Origin: Chitinophagaceae bacterium
GTDB lineage: Bacteria > Bacteroidota > Bacteroidia > Chitinophagales > Chitinophagaceae
Assembly: GCA_947447465.1 (NCBI GenBank)
Contig: CANFKE010000007.1
Span: forward strand, 1 to 64,000
Reading direction: 5' to 3'
DNA: 64,000 nucleotides
The notes under the pieces are model-generated. The model worked only from the letters and a program-made list of their open reading frames with translations, did not search any database and had not been told where the DNA came from. A program made the position numbers and the translations under genes. Positions 15,668 through 24,656 of this stretch are shown here, piece after piece. Position 1 is the stretch's first letter. Every line of letters begins with the position of its first letter.

Positions 15668-16576
15668 TTATTTTTTCTTGAATACCAACCAACTTGGCTT
15701 ACCAATGGTGGTGCTCATGTCTATGTATTGCACATCATTACCTACAGTTACCTTCATTCTGGCGGTATTCAAAGGTTCTGTACCCTCTGTTACTGCTATT
15801 ACCTTTAATGTTTCTGTGCTGTTGTTCAGGTCTATTGTCAGATCCTTATAGATGCCGGTAAGTCTGTAGTTTTCCAATATCACTTTGTCGTTCTGTAATA
15901 TGGTGATCACGTCACCATCTACAGTACGCGCATCCCACACTTGTATTTTAGCACGTGATGAAGAGTGTGTGATCTCTTTGGTCATGCCTACGCCTACCTT
16001 AGCAATTTTGGCATCAGGTATTCCATCTTCTACCTGATAGACAACGGTCTCTTTCTTTTCCTCAACAGGTTCCGGAGCCATTACCTTCATCATGTTTTTG
16101 GTAACATTGGTGTCCTTTTTGAGGTCTGTCTTCATCAGTTTATCCATCACATCTACAGCCGATACCAGTAGCATGTTACCAGTAGCACATTCGGCACCGG
16201 TCTCGGTATAACCGGTAAATGGTCCTTGTAGTATGGTGGTCCCTTTTTTGCTGGACGCTTTAAGGCTCGCACTTATAAAGCAAAGACTAATGCCTGTTTT
16301 GGCTTTAGTGCTCACTACCTTGGTCTCCTTGAATTTCAGTTGTTTCTTATTACCGTTGATAGAACCTTTGATCAGTGTCTTGGTCTCGTTAGGTCCCATT
16401 ACATCGGTAACAGAATAACCGGTAAGTACACCATCGCTGTCGTGTACCTGTATTTTGTAGGAATACAGATCGCCACCTTTCAGATTGATGGAGCCTATAA
16501 AGACCACATTAGATACCTGAGCGTTAAGTGAGGCCACTGGTATCAACAGTAAGATCAATAATAATATTCTATTCAT
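15668..16576 (-). CDS. Secreted protein, function unknown
   Basis: 302 residues with signal peptide MNRILLLILLLIPVASLNAQ. The N-terminal half (about 21-150) repeats beta-rich segments such as GSINLKGGDLYSYKIQVHDSDG and GPFTGYTETGAECATGNML; the C-terminal half (about 190-300) contains SRAKIQVWDARTVDGDVITI and NTARMKVTVGNDVQYIDMST, resembling a beta-sandwich. No family recognised. It lies downstream of the RlmI-like gene by 39 bases on the same strand, so both may share a transcript. Confidence 0.75.
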   Translation of the reverse strand: MNRILLLILLLIPVASLNAQVSNVVFIGSINLKGGDLYSYKIQVHDSDGVLTGYSVTDVMGPNETKTLIKGSINGNKKQLKFKETKVVSTKAKTGISLCFISASLKASSKKGTTILQGPFTGYTETGAECATGNMLLVSAVDVMDKLMKTDLKKDTNVTKNMMKVMAPEPVEEKKETVVYQVEDGIPDAKIAKVGVGMTKEITHSSSRAKIQVWDARTVDGDVITILQNDKVILENYRLTGIYKDLTIDLNNSTETLKVIAVTEGTEPLNTARMKVTVGNDVQYIDMSTTIGKPSWLVFKKK

Positions 16577-16615
16577 TATCAGTAATATGGTATGCTACAA
16601 GTGTTGGTTATGAAA

Positions 16616-17788
16616 CTACAGAACCTGCACAATGAGGAATTTCAGATATTGCGTAGTCGGGATATTCCACATGATAGGATGGTCGCTGCTTTGTGTTTGC
16701 CAACATACCTGCCTGAGTGTTCGGTGAGCATCCTTAGCTGCCATTGCAATGGTCTTCAGGAACAGTTCAGGTGGTACCAGATTGGTACATGATGCCGTAA
16801 CCAGAAAGCCACCGGGTTTGGTCAGTTTCATACCTCTCAGGTTGATCTCTTTATAACCGGTCACTGCTTTGTCTATGCTTTCTCTGCTCTTGGTAAATGC
16901 AGGAGGGTCCAGCATCACTACATCAAACTTCTTCCCCTCGGTGCCCCATTTCTTCAATGCGTCGAATGCATTTACCGCATCAAACTTACATACATCATCA
17001 TATCCGTTAAGGGTGGCATTTCTGCGGGCTGTTGCTACCGCATTTTCTGAAATATCAAGCCCCAAAGTGCTTTTAGCGCCATAGTGAGCCGCATGGAGAG
17101 AGAAAGTACCTGTATAACAGAATGCTTCGAGCACGTCCGCTCCCTTCACAATATGTTGTATGGCTCTGCGGTTGTCCTGCTGATCAAGGAAATAGCCTGT
17201 CTTTTGGCCATTCTCTATATCTACATGAAATTTCAGCCCATTCTCATTCAAAATGATGTTGGTATCGAACGGATCGCTCAGAAAGCCCTTTATCTGTTCC
17301 ATGCCTTCCAGTTCACGCACAGGTACGTCATTACGCTCATAGATGCCTTTAGGAGAGAAAATACGCTTCAGTGCATCTGCAATATCTTCTTTCCAGCGCT
17401 CTATACCCAATGCCAATGTCTGAATGACGAAGTAGTCATTGAATTTGTCAATGATCAATGCCGGCAGGCCATCTGCCTCCGCAAATATCAGTCGGCAGTT
17501 CTCTGTATAGCCAATGCTTTTGCGGTAGTCCCATGCCTTTTTGATCTTATTGTAGAAGAAATTTTCGTCTATCGTTTCGTTCTTATGTCTTGTCAACAGG
17601 CGTATGCGGATCTGAGATGCAGGGTTTACATATCCTTTACCAACAAAAGATCCATTATATGAATATAATTCTACTATATCTCCCGGAGCATAGTCTCCTT
17701 CACTATCGCCCAGTTCATTTGCAAATACCCAAGGGTGGCCGCCAAGAATACGGTCACCTATTTTCTTTCTGAGAAAAAATTTCGCCAT
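16616..17788 (-). CDS. rlmI: RlmI-like 23S rRNA (cytosine-C5) methyltransferase
   Basis: 390 residues. N-terminal PUA domain at about 1-75 (FLRKKIGDRILGGHPWVFANEL), a central EEHEE-type domain, and a C-terminal SAM-binding domain with VLEAFCYTGTFSLHAAHYGA (motif I), LDISENAVATARRNA and the motif IV MLDPPAFTKS; a later ASCTN segment carries the usual Cys. This matches the YccW/RlmI family (SAM-dependent methylation of a 23S rRNA cytosine). The start codon sits only four bases after the -7 element TACCTTTG, so the mRNA is predicted to be leaderless. Confidence 0.92.
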   Translation of the reverse strand: MAKFFLRKKIGDRILGGHPWVFANELGDSEGDYAPGDIVELYSYNGSFVGKGYVNPASQIRIRLLTRHKNETIDENFFYNKIKKAWDYRKSIGYTENCRLIFAEADGLPALIIDKFNDYFVIQTLALGIERWKEDIADALKRIFSPKGIYERNDVPVRELEGMEQIKGFLSDPFDTNIILNENGLKFHVDIENGQKTGYFLDQQDNRRAIQHIVKGADVLEAFCYTGTFSLHAAHYGAKSTLGLDISENAVATARRNATLNGYDDVCKFDAVNAFDALKKWGTEGKKFDVVMLDPPAFTKSRESIDKAVTGYKEINLRGMKLTKPGGFLVTASCTNLVPPELFLKTIAMAAKDAHRTLRQVCWQTQSSDHPIMWNIPTTQYLKFLIVQVL

Positions 17789-17792
17789 GCCG

Positions 17793-17800
17793 CAAAGGTA
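17793..17800 (-). promoter_or_regulatory. -7 element directly abutting the rlmI start codon
   Basis: TACCTTTG on the minus strand, followed by CGGC and then the ATG. With the usual -7 geometry transcription would begin at or inside the start codon. Confidence 0.6.
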
Positions 17801-17925
17801 GCTGATTTACAAATGTGGTAATTCGGCAATTTGCCACTAAAACATAGTGCAGGTATCTGAGTTGTATAGAACAGCATACATGTTCCGGAGCAAATGAGTC
17901 ATTTCGCAATTGAATCATTAATTTG

Positions 17926-17933
17926 TAGGTTTG
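17926..17933 (+). promoter_or_regulatory. -7 promoter element of the M28 peptidase gene
   Basis: TAGGTTTG (perfect TAnnTTTG), 17 bases before the ATG at 17951. It lies inside the upstream extension of the frame and so argues for the 17951 start. Confidence 0.55.
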
Positions 17934-17950
17934 CTATACAAATACCACTT

Positions 17951-19621
17951 ATGGGCATTCGTACTGCTACTTTTCTGTTCATTGTTACTATTACGTCCTC
18001 CTTACCTGCTATTGCCGGTAAGAAAAACAAGAAGGTGATCAAACAGCTCAGAGCTGATATTACCTTTCTGGCGTCTGATAGCCTTGAAGGCCGCCGTACC
18101 GGTACTGCCGGGGAGACCAAGGCCGCAAACTATATCGAGAGCCGATATAAGGATCTGGATATAGCTGCGTATAAAGGACAGTACAGACACCCTTTTCAGT
18201 TTACCTACGGCAGGGAGATCAGTAACGGTACACAGATAAAGCTGAACAGCAAGTCTGTAAAGGTCAATGAAGATGGTTTCCCGCTTCCATTCAGTGCGGT
18301 GGGCTCATTTTCCAGCGATGTAATGCCGGAAGTTACAGAGCAGGGCAGCATATGGATGTTGCCGTTATATAAGGATAAAGATGAAGCGGACAACCCTCAT
18401 TTCGAAGCAGACAAACATATGTATGAATATGCTAAGGAAGCCAAAAGAGTTGGTGCCAAAGGGGTAATATTCTTTGATGGCTACGGTAGTAAGTACGAAC
18501 CTGCGTTCAATAAACAGTCTGAATTCGATCCGTTAGAGATACCTGTGGTCTGCCTTAAGTATGAAGGGTATAAGAAATACGTACAACCCGTGCAAGACGG
18601 AACCGGTACGCGCAATAGTCTTGCTGTAGAGCTGAAAGTGTCTATAAAAAAGACCGAAAGGACCGGGACCAATTTAGCGGCGTACATAGATAATGGTGCG
18701 CCTTACACCGTAGTTATTGGCGCGCACTATGATCATCTGGGCTTTGGGGAAGATGGTAACAGCTTGTATGCGAATGCCAATAAAGAGCATGAGATACACC
18801 ACGGAGCAGATGATAATGCCAGTGGTACTGCAGCGCTCATGGAAGTAGCTCATTGGGTAAAGAATAGTAAGCTGCATAATTACAATTACCTATTTGTCCA
18901 TTTCTCAGGCGAAGAGCTGGGTTTGTATGGCTCTAAGGCTTTTGTAAAAGACCAGAAGATAGATAGTAGCAAGGTTGCTTACATGATCAATATGGACATG
19001 GTGGGCAGGCTCAATGACAGTACCCGAGCACTTACGGTAGGTGGGGTAGGTACATCGCCGGCATGGGCAGATGTAGTGACCATGGGAGAAAAGAGAAAGT
19101 TCAAAATGGTATTGGACAGCGCAGGTGTCGGACCGTCAGATCATACCAGTTTTTACTATGCAGGTATCCCGGTATTGTTCTACTTTACCGGGACCCACAA
19201 AGATTATCATAAGCCATCAGACAGGGCAGAATTCATTAACTACAATGGAGAGGCCGAAGTGATAGATTATGCGGAAGCAGTACTCACCAAGATGGATAAA
19301 GAGCACATCAAGCCTGTATATACTGTGACCAAGACAGCAACCGGTGGCAGATCCAAATTCAAAGTGACATTGGGTATCATGCCCGACTACACTTATCAGG
19401 ATGGAGGTGTGCGCGTAGATGGTGTTACAGACAACCGACCTGCGGCCAAAGCCGGGGTAAAGGCCGGAGATATCATTACTCAACTGGGAGACATAAAGAT
19501 CATCAGTATGCAGTCTTATATGGAAGCGCTCGGCAAGTTTGCACCCGGAGATAAGACCGAGGTGAAACTGATAAGAGATGGTAAAGAAATGAGTCTGCCT
19601 ATTGAGTTGATGGGTAAGTAA
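17951..19621 (+). CDS. M28-family zinc peptidase with C-terminal PDZ domain
   Basis: 556 residues from the ATG at 17951, which gives a clean signal peptide (MGIRTATFLFIVTITSSLPA); an in-frame upstream start at 17894 would place the promoter inside the gene. Order: N-terminal region with a protease-associated (PA)-like insert (about 90-230), the M28 catalytic core with zinc ligands in GAHYDHLG (about 258), DDNASGTAALME (about 286), HFSGEELGLYGS (about 316) and a final HKDYHKPSD, then a PDZ domain at about 478-553 (NRPAAKAGVKAGDIITQLGD). Expected role: periplasmic aminopeptidase. Confidence 0.93.
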   Translation: MGIRTATFLFIVTITSSLPAIAGKKNKKVIKQLRADITFLASDSLEGRRTGTAGETKAANYIESRYKDLDIAAYKGQYRHPFQFTYGREISNGTQIKLNSKSVKVNEDGFPLPFSAVGSFSSDVMPEVTEQGSIWMLPLYKDKDEADNPHFEADKHMYEYAKEAKRVGAKGVIFFDGYGSKYEPAFNKQSEFDPLEIPVVCLKYEGYKKYVQPVQDGTGTRNSLAVELKVSIKKTERTGTNLAAYIDNGAPYTVVIGAHYDHLGFGEDGNSLYANANKEHEIHHGADDNASGTAALMEVAHWVKNSKLHNYNYLFVHFSGEELGLYGSKAFVKDQKIDSSKVAYMINMDMVGRLNDSTRALTVGGVGTSPAWADVVTMGEKRKFKMVLDSAGVGPSDHTSFYYAGIPVLFYFTGTHKDYHKPSDRAEFINYNGEAEVIDYAEAVLTKMDKEHIKPVYTVTKTATGGRSKFKVTLGIMPDYTYQDGGVRVDGVTDNRPAAKAGVKAGDIITQLGDIKIISMQSYMEALGKFAPGDKTEVKLIRDGKEMSLPIELMGK

Positions 19622-19849
19622 GTAAAAACATTGCTCAATTAGACTGGTATCTCATTTTAGCAGCGTTTGGGTGCTTAGTCGGGTTTATTTGGCGCGATTT
19701 TTAAATTGAGCCTTAAATACATGGAGTCTTTTGATCGATTTAATAGCCCGGCGGAATTCTCCATCCTATTATCAAAATCAGTTCATTCTGATTCAGACAT
19801 CCCTCACATTTTCGTACATTAGCAACACAATTATTAAATATACATTCTC

Positions 19850-22162
19850 TTGAATACTAAAGCTAAAGTCACAGATCCGAATCCGGAAAATCCTGAACGG
19901 TTTTTAAAGCTCAGATTGGCAAAACCTAAAACGGTTGCCGCCGGTATGACAGCAGTTTATTCAAGTGCCAAACATGTGTTTGGTGAGATGGACGTGGCAC
20001 GAGGTATGAAGGCATTGCTGGCACTTAACCAGAAAGATGGTTTTGACTGTCCCGGTTGTGCATGGCCCGATCCTGATGGTGTACGATCTAAGATAGCGGA
20101 GTATTGCGAGAATGGTGCCAAAGCCATAGCAGAGGAAGCGACCACTAAGAAGTTGGACGCCACCTTCTTTAAGAATAATTCGGTGTTCGACCTGGCCAAG
20201 CTCAATGACTATGAGATAGGTAAAAAGGGTAGGGTGGCCGAGCCGATGTATCTGCCAGAGGGCGCTACGCATTATCAGCCGATAAGTTGGGATGAAGCAT
20301 TTGATAAGATAGGCAGGAAGCTGAACAGTCTCGCATCTCCTGATGAGGCGGTATTCTATACATCCGGTCGTACAGGTAATGAGGCTGCGTTCTTATATCA
20401 ATTGTTTGCCCGCGAATATGGTACCAATAACCTGCCCGACTGCTCTAATATGTGTCACGAATCTAGCGGGGTGGCATTGAATGAAACAGTGGGATTGGGT
20501 AAGGGCTCTGTAAAACTGGATGATTTTGCCAAGGCAGAGGTCATCATCATTTTGGGGCAAAACCCCGGTACCAACCACCCGCGTATGTTGTCGGCATTGC
20601 AAGAGGCCAAAGAGGCGGGAGCCATTATCATATCGGTCAATCCGTTGCCGGAAACCGGCCTTATAGGGTTCAGTAATCCGCAGACAGTAAAAGGTGCATT
20701 GGGTATAAAAGCGAGACTTACAGACATATTCCTGCAGGTAAAACTGAATGGTGATATGGCTCTGATAAAGGCTATAGAATTGTTGCTGCTGGCTGAAGAA
20801 GATAAACATCCCGGTTCCGTATTCGACAGAGCATTTATCGATGCCAATACTGCCGGATATGAATCATTCATACAAAATCTGAGGAAGTATGACCCAGAAG
20901 AGTTAGCCTCGGCTGCAGGAATATCTATGGAGCAGGTGCGCCAGACCGCAGAGGTATTTAAGAAGAAAGGCAAGATCATTGCTTGCTGGGCAATGGGACT
21001 TACACAGCATAAGAATGCGGTAGCTACTATACAGGAAGTGGTGAACCTGCTGTTGCTGAAAGGTAGTATAGGTAAGCCTGGGGCAGGTACTTGTCCGGTT
21101 CGAGGGCACAGTAATGTGCAGGGCGACCGTACTATGGGGATCAATGAAAAGGCGCCACAGAAATTTCTGGATAACATAGAACGCGTATATGGGTTTACAC
21201 CACCTCAGCATCATGGATATGATGTGGTTGAATGCATACATGCCATGCATGAAGGCAAGGCCAAGGTGTTCTTTGCAATGGGGGGCAACTTCCTGTCTGC
21301 AACACCCGATACAACCTTTACCGCAGAGGCACTACGCCGTACAGATCTTACCGTTCATGTTTCTACCAAACTGAACCGCAGCCATCTGGTACATGGTAAG
21401 GAAGCCATGATACTACCTTGCTACGGACATACAGATCTGGATATGATGAATGGAGAGGCGCAATTCATTACCTGCGAGAACTCTATGGGTGTGGTGCAGA
21501 TGTCGAAAGGTAGCCTGAAGCCCATATCCGATAAGTTGCTGGGAGAACCACTGATAGTGGCCAAACTGGCGAAAGCCACGCTGGGCAGCCGATCTAAGGT
21601 AAACTGGGACTTGTATATGGAGCACTATGACTATATACGTAATGATATAGAACTGACCATACCGGGTTTTAATGATTATAATAAAAGGGCAAGAGTATTG
21701 GGTGGATTCTATTTGCCTAATGGTCCGCGCGAAGGTAAGTTCACTACCCATAATGGCAAGGCTAATTTCATAACGTCGGATGTGACCTATACTAAGCTGG
21801 CAGACGATGAGTTGATGATGCAGACCCTGCGTAGTCACGACCAGTTCAATACCACCATATACGGACTTAATGACCGTTACCGTGGTGTATATAATGAACG
21901 CCGTGTGATCTTTATGAACGAGAAAGACATCACCCGTCTTGGTTTTAAGGATGGTGATATTGTTGATCTCTATAACAACTACGGAGGTATAGAGCGCGTT
22001 GCTCGTAAGTTCATCATTATACCATTCAGCATACCGGAGCAATGCACCGCTACTTACTTCCCTGAGACCAACGTATTGGTGCCGATAGATAGTACCGCTG
22101 ATAAAAGCAATACACCGACATCTAAGATGGTGATATTGAAACTGAGGAAGCATGTAGATTAA
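19850..22162 (+). CDS. FdhF/YdeP-family molybdopterin oxidoreductase
   Basis: 770 residues. TTG start at 19850: the N-terminal PENPERFLKLRLAKPKTVAAG block conserved in YdeP proteins lies upstream of the first ATG, so a TTG start is needed. CPGCAWPDPDG near residue 67 and the molybdopterin-binding stretches (YTSGRTGNEAAFLYQLFARE, IILGQNPGTNHPRM, GNFLSATPDT) are typical. C-terminal molydop-binding domain at about 640-765. Relatives resemble formate dehydrogenase alpha subunits and are linked to acid resistance in E. coli; the substrate is not known. Cytosolic, no Tat signal. No formate dehydrogenase accessory gene (fdhD) is seen next to it. Confidence 0.92.
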   Translation: MNTKAKVTDPNPENPERFLKLRLAKPKTVAAGMTAVYSSAKHVFGEMDVARGMKALLALNQKDGFDCPGCAWPDPDGVRSKIAEYCENGAKAIAEEATTKKLDATFFKNNSVFDLAKLNDYEIGKKGRVAEPMYLPEGATHYQPISWDEAFDKIGRKLNSLASPDEAVFYTSGRTGNEAAFLYQLFAREYGTNNLPDCSNMCHESSGVALNETVGLGKGSVKLDDFAKAEVIIILGQNPGTNHPRMLSALQEAKEAGAIIISVNPLPETGLIGFSNPQTVKGALGIKARLTDIFLQVKLNGDMALIKAIELLLLAEEDKHPGSVFDRAFIDANTAGYESFIQNLRKYDPEELASAAGISMEQVRQTAEVFKKKGKIIACWAMGLTQHKNAVATIQEVVNLLLLKGSIGKPGAGTCPVRGHSNVQGDRTMGINEKAPQKFLDNIERVYGFTPPQHHGYDVVECIHAMHEGKAKVFFAMGGNFLSATPDTTFTAEALRRTDLTVHVSTKLNRSHLVHGKEAMILPCYGHTDLDMMNGEAQFITCENSMGVVQMSKGSLKPISDKLLGEPLIVAKLAKATLGSRSKVNWDLYMEHYDYIRNDIELTIPGFNDYNKRARVLGGFYLPNGPREGKFTTHNGKANFITSDVTYTKLADDELMMQTLRSHDQFNTTIYGLNDRYRGVYNERRVIFMNEKDITRLGFKDGDIVDLYNNYGGIERVARKFIIIPFSIPEQCTATYFPETNVLVPIDSTADKSNTPTSKMVILKLRKHVD

Positions 22163-22227
22163 TGGCTGAGTTGCATCTTGTTCTAGTGGTATTCGCTATT
22201 ATATTTATGCACCAGATCTACAGTTGG

Positions 22228-22782
22228 TCATGCAGCGGACTTAATTTGCATCAGTTGTTTTGCCTTTTCCTGGGTTTCGTTGTAGTTGACCTCTGCTATA
22301 ACTCTGCGGGCATCACCTATGAATTTTCTTTCTGCCGGTGGCAAGCAATACTGCAGCAGGTTGTATTGTAGCCATTTGGTATTTACCAGTCTGCCTCTAA
22401 AACGGATAGTGTCGGTATCGCGTAGGCTATGGAGCGTATATAGCAGGTGATTATAGTCTTTGAAATCATGCTCTGTTATGGGCGAAGACTCTGTGACATT
22501 TTGGGGCTGGTCCATTGATGGTTGTCGTTCATCATCCTTCTTCGGCAGGTTTGTTCTATTGTTTTTCGCACTTACTTTTTCTCCTGATAGTCTTCTTAAT
22601 TTATCCAGACAACCTATCAGTTTGTGTTGCATGGCTATGTCTTGCGGGGTAGGGTGGCGGTGGCCCTCGTCTCTTGCATTGATGGCCTTCTGCAATGCTA
22701 CCAACTGAATACAGATATTGCGGGAGATAAGTGTAAAGGATTCGGTAAGTGACTGGTCCGGATGTGGGTTTGTGTTTGTCAT
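22228..22782 (-). CDS. Hypothetical cytosolic protein
   Basis: 184 residues, no signal or membrane segment. Helix-rich: ESFTLISRNICIQLVALQKAI at the start, a charged low-complexity middle (about 70-105) and a C-terminal KDYNHLLYTLHSLRDTDTIRF. I recognise no domain. Its 5' side faces a large inverted repeat (22839-22919). Possible a genuine orphan gene; the long uninterrupted frame and clear ATG support coding. Confidence 0.55.
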   Translation of the reverse strand: MTNTNPHPDQSLTESFTLISRNICIQLVALQKAINARDEGHRHPTPQDIAMQHKLIGCLDKLRRLSGEKVSAKNNRTNLPKKDDERQPSMDQPQNVTESSPITEHDFKDYNHLLYTLHSLRDTDTIRFRGRLVNTKWLQYNLLQYCLPPAERKFIGDARRVIAEVNYNETQEKAKQLMQIKSAA

Positions 22783-22838
22783 ATGATACAGTTTTGAGAC
22801 TGTAAAATTGTGACAAATAAAAATAATAATTTGAAAAT

Positions 22839-22926
22839 CATATCCACATTTTTTGCTTTAAAATCGGCTGTATGCCTTTTCAGTAAAGGGATACAATGTG
22901 GTTGAAAAATGTGGATATGTTTTTTT
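22839..22926. repeat. Long-armed inverted repeat with terminator-like end and DnaA-box-like arms
   Basis: CATATCCACATTTTT at 22839-22853 and its exact complement at 22905-22919 enclose a smaller imperfect hairpin (GTAT..CC.TTT against AAA.GG..ATAC, about 22870-22894). A T run (22920-22926) follows on the plus strand. A second AATGTGG at 22894-22900 can compete with the right arm for the left arm. The arms contain ATATCCACA/TGTGGATAT, one base from the DnaA box. It could terminate a plus-strand RNA or control the minus-strand gene at 22782. Confidence 0.6.
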
Positions 22927-22953
22927 GAGGGCGAGAAAATGCATGAGGTAAGG

Positions 22954-23529
22954 TTACTTTTCGGGTGTATTCTTTCTTAATTGTAAGGCTATACCTATAT
23001 GTTTTACATTGTAGGTCCATGTTTTGAGAATAATGGACATACACAACCCTTCTATCTCTGAAATTATACCCAGCACAAGCGCTACGGGCAGGAATGGGAA
23101 CGCTATGCCGAAACCCATTATAGCTATGGTAGCGATAAGGAGTGCTACGCCAAATATCTTAGCGCTGCGGGCGTGATAACTGGCGCCTCGCCTGAATTTG
23201 TAAAGGTCGTAACAATATCGGATCGCTTCCAGTCCCAGTATGGTATAGATACCCCATGCGTAGGTGCCGAATATAGCAGGATAGGCCATATACATACCCG
23301 CCAGCACACCCAAAAAGAAGATGGTGTCTGCAATGCTGTCCCATTGCCTTACGGCTGCTGTTTCTACACCATATTTGCGTGCAATTACACCATCGTAATA
23401 GTCTGATGCGGCAGCTACGGCCATGAGCAGGATGTAGGGCCATCCGAGTAGTTGATGATCTGCCATAAGCACAGCCGGTATGGTTAGTGCAAAACGCAAA
23501 TAAATGAGTAGCCAGGGTAGGTGTTTCAT
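22954..23529 (-). CDS. CDP-alcohol phosphatidyltransferase-family membrane protein
   Basis: 191 residues from the ATG at 23527-23529 (an upstream in-frame extension lacks membrane features). It has five or six membrane helices and the family motif in SDYYDGVIARKYGVETAAVR followed by QWDSIAD. The motif DxxDGxxAR-x8-G-xxx-D-xxx-D is present except that the central Gly is Val (TAAVRQWDSIAD). Such enzymes transfer a phospho-alcohol from a CDP-alcohol to a second alcohol, for example in phosphatidylglycerol-phosphate synthesis. The acceptor cannot be named. Divergent from the small gene at 23594. Confidence 0.8.
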   Translation of the reverse strand: MKHLPWLLIYLRFALTIPAVLMADHQLLGWPYILLMAVAAASDYYDGVIARKYGVETAAVRQWDSIADTIFFLGVLAGMYMAYPAIFGTYAWGIYTILGLEAIRYCYDLYKFRRGASYHARSAKIFGVALLIATIAIMGFGIAFPFLPVALVLGIISEIEGLCMSIILKTWTYNVKHIGIALQLRKNTPEK

Positions 23530-23593
23530 ACTATGAAAGTAATCAATACCTGTTGATGTATTATCTGCTATCTTACAGCCATTATTGAATGAT

Positions 23594-23860
23594 ATGGGAG
23601 AAGATATAGAATTGGCGTTAGAGTCGGCTGATGGTACAATAGATTGCAGGCTGGAACCTACGATGAATGAGGATACCAATGAATTGTATTACAGCGCTAC
23701 CATTTTGTATCCTGACATGGTAAGTGGTTTCTTCAGGTCGGAGATCTATTGTTATGATCTTATACGCAAGGGTAGCATGTATGTGTTCAATGAACCTGTT
23801 GAAGATAAGATAAAGGCGCTGGAAGTGAAGCTAGGTGATGCGATAAGGCAGGCTAGATGA
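23594..23860 (+). CDS. Small hypothetical protein, 88 residues
   Basis: Starts at the ATG at 23594 (a TTG lies nine bases earlier). Acidic soluble protein with a beta-rich centre (NELYYSATILYPDMVSGFF, EIYCYDLI) and a C-terminal helix (EDKIKALEVKLGDAIRQA). No family recognised. Divergently placed from the phosphatidyltransferase gene with a 64-base gap that must hold both promoters. Confidence 0.6.
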   Translation: MGEDIELALESADGTIDCRLEPTMNEDTNELYYSATILYPDMVSGFFRSEIYCYDLIRKGSMYVFNEPVEDKIKALEVKLGDAIRQAR

Positions 23861-23918
23861 GCTCTTTGGATGAGATAATTGCAGGGATGTTAGTTGCTGA
23901 GATTGAGCCATTATATCA

Positions 23919-24656
23919 TTAATGCCGTTTCCACCTAACCGCATAGCTGAGGTAGAAGTTGAAATCGAATACCGCGGTCTTATCGCCGCGGCCATAGCCG
24001 CCGATGTAGAGCGGGGAGAGATCGTTGAATGATTTGCCATTCATGAGAAATTTACCCCTGATGTTCCAACCAGCCATAAGTCCTTTATATAATTCTAATC
24101 GCACACCTGCAGTAATCTCAGCCCAGTAAGCATTGAATTTTTTGCCTGCCAATTGTCCTGTATTATTTCCCCATAGTGAGTCGATAACGGTGTAGGTGGC
24201 TACGCTGCGATCTATACCTGCAGTAGCTAATCGCAGGCCCATAAATAGTCCGCCCCAGTCTTTTGCGTCCTGTCTTGGAAACAGGTATTTATTAAATCCT
24301 GCCCTGAAGAAGTAATTGGAAGTATTGTACTTAAGGTCGGTGTAGTTTACAGTAGATGAACCCCAGCCACCTTCTGCTGCAAGATATAATTCGTCTTTCA
24401 GGTAATAGTCGGCAGCAAACTCATAACCATATTTATCATTAGAATAGGCATTGATGACCGGGCGCAATATGTCTATACCGATCGTTATCTGATGACTGCC
24501 AGATTCTATTTTTGGTCTATTAGCGGTATCTGCTGTTGCAGAATCTGTAACAGGTGTATTGGCTGTAGATTCCTGCGCATCAGCTTGTAGTGCCCCGAGG
24601 AGCAGACTGCTAAAAACCAGGATGCATATATATCTTAAGGTGCTTGGTATTGACAT
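23919..24656 (-). CDS. DUF6048-family outer-membrane protein
   Basis: 245 residues with signal peptide (VFSSLLLGALQADAQ). The mature part begins with a Thr/Ala-rich linker, then a predicted beta barrel with alternating aromatics (YGYEFAADYYLKDELYLAAEGGWG, YFFRAGFNKYLFPR) and ends in YAVRWKRH. The match to the Bacteroidota family DUF6048 rests on the barrel pattern and on the DUF6452 gene directly upstream, with which it overlaps by 47 bases; the two are usually neighbours. Function unknown. Confidence 0.75.
   Translation of the reverse strand: MSIPSTLRYICILVFSSLLLGALQADAQESTANTPVTDSATADTANRPKIESGSHQITIGIDILRPVINAYSNDKYGYEFAADYYLKDELYLAAEGGWGSSTVNYTDLKYNTSNYFFRAGFNKYLFPRQDAKDWGGLFMGLRLATAGIDRSVATYTVIDSLWGNNTGQLAGKKFNAYWAEITAGVRLELYKGLMAGWNIRGKFLMNGKSFNDLSPLYIGGYGRGDKTAVFDFNFYLSYAVRWKRH

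Noticed and set aside
20455..21177. 240-residue minus-strand frame inside the YdeP-like gene
   Set aside because: The plus-strand gene has full family motifs; the minus frame has no start context or domain.
22162..22371. Short plus-strand frame overlapping the stop of the oxidoreductase gene
   Set aside because: It overlaps by one base the stop codon at 22160-22162, but most of it is antisense to the 22228-22782 gene and has no recognisable feature beyond hydrophobicity.
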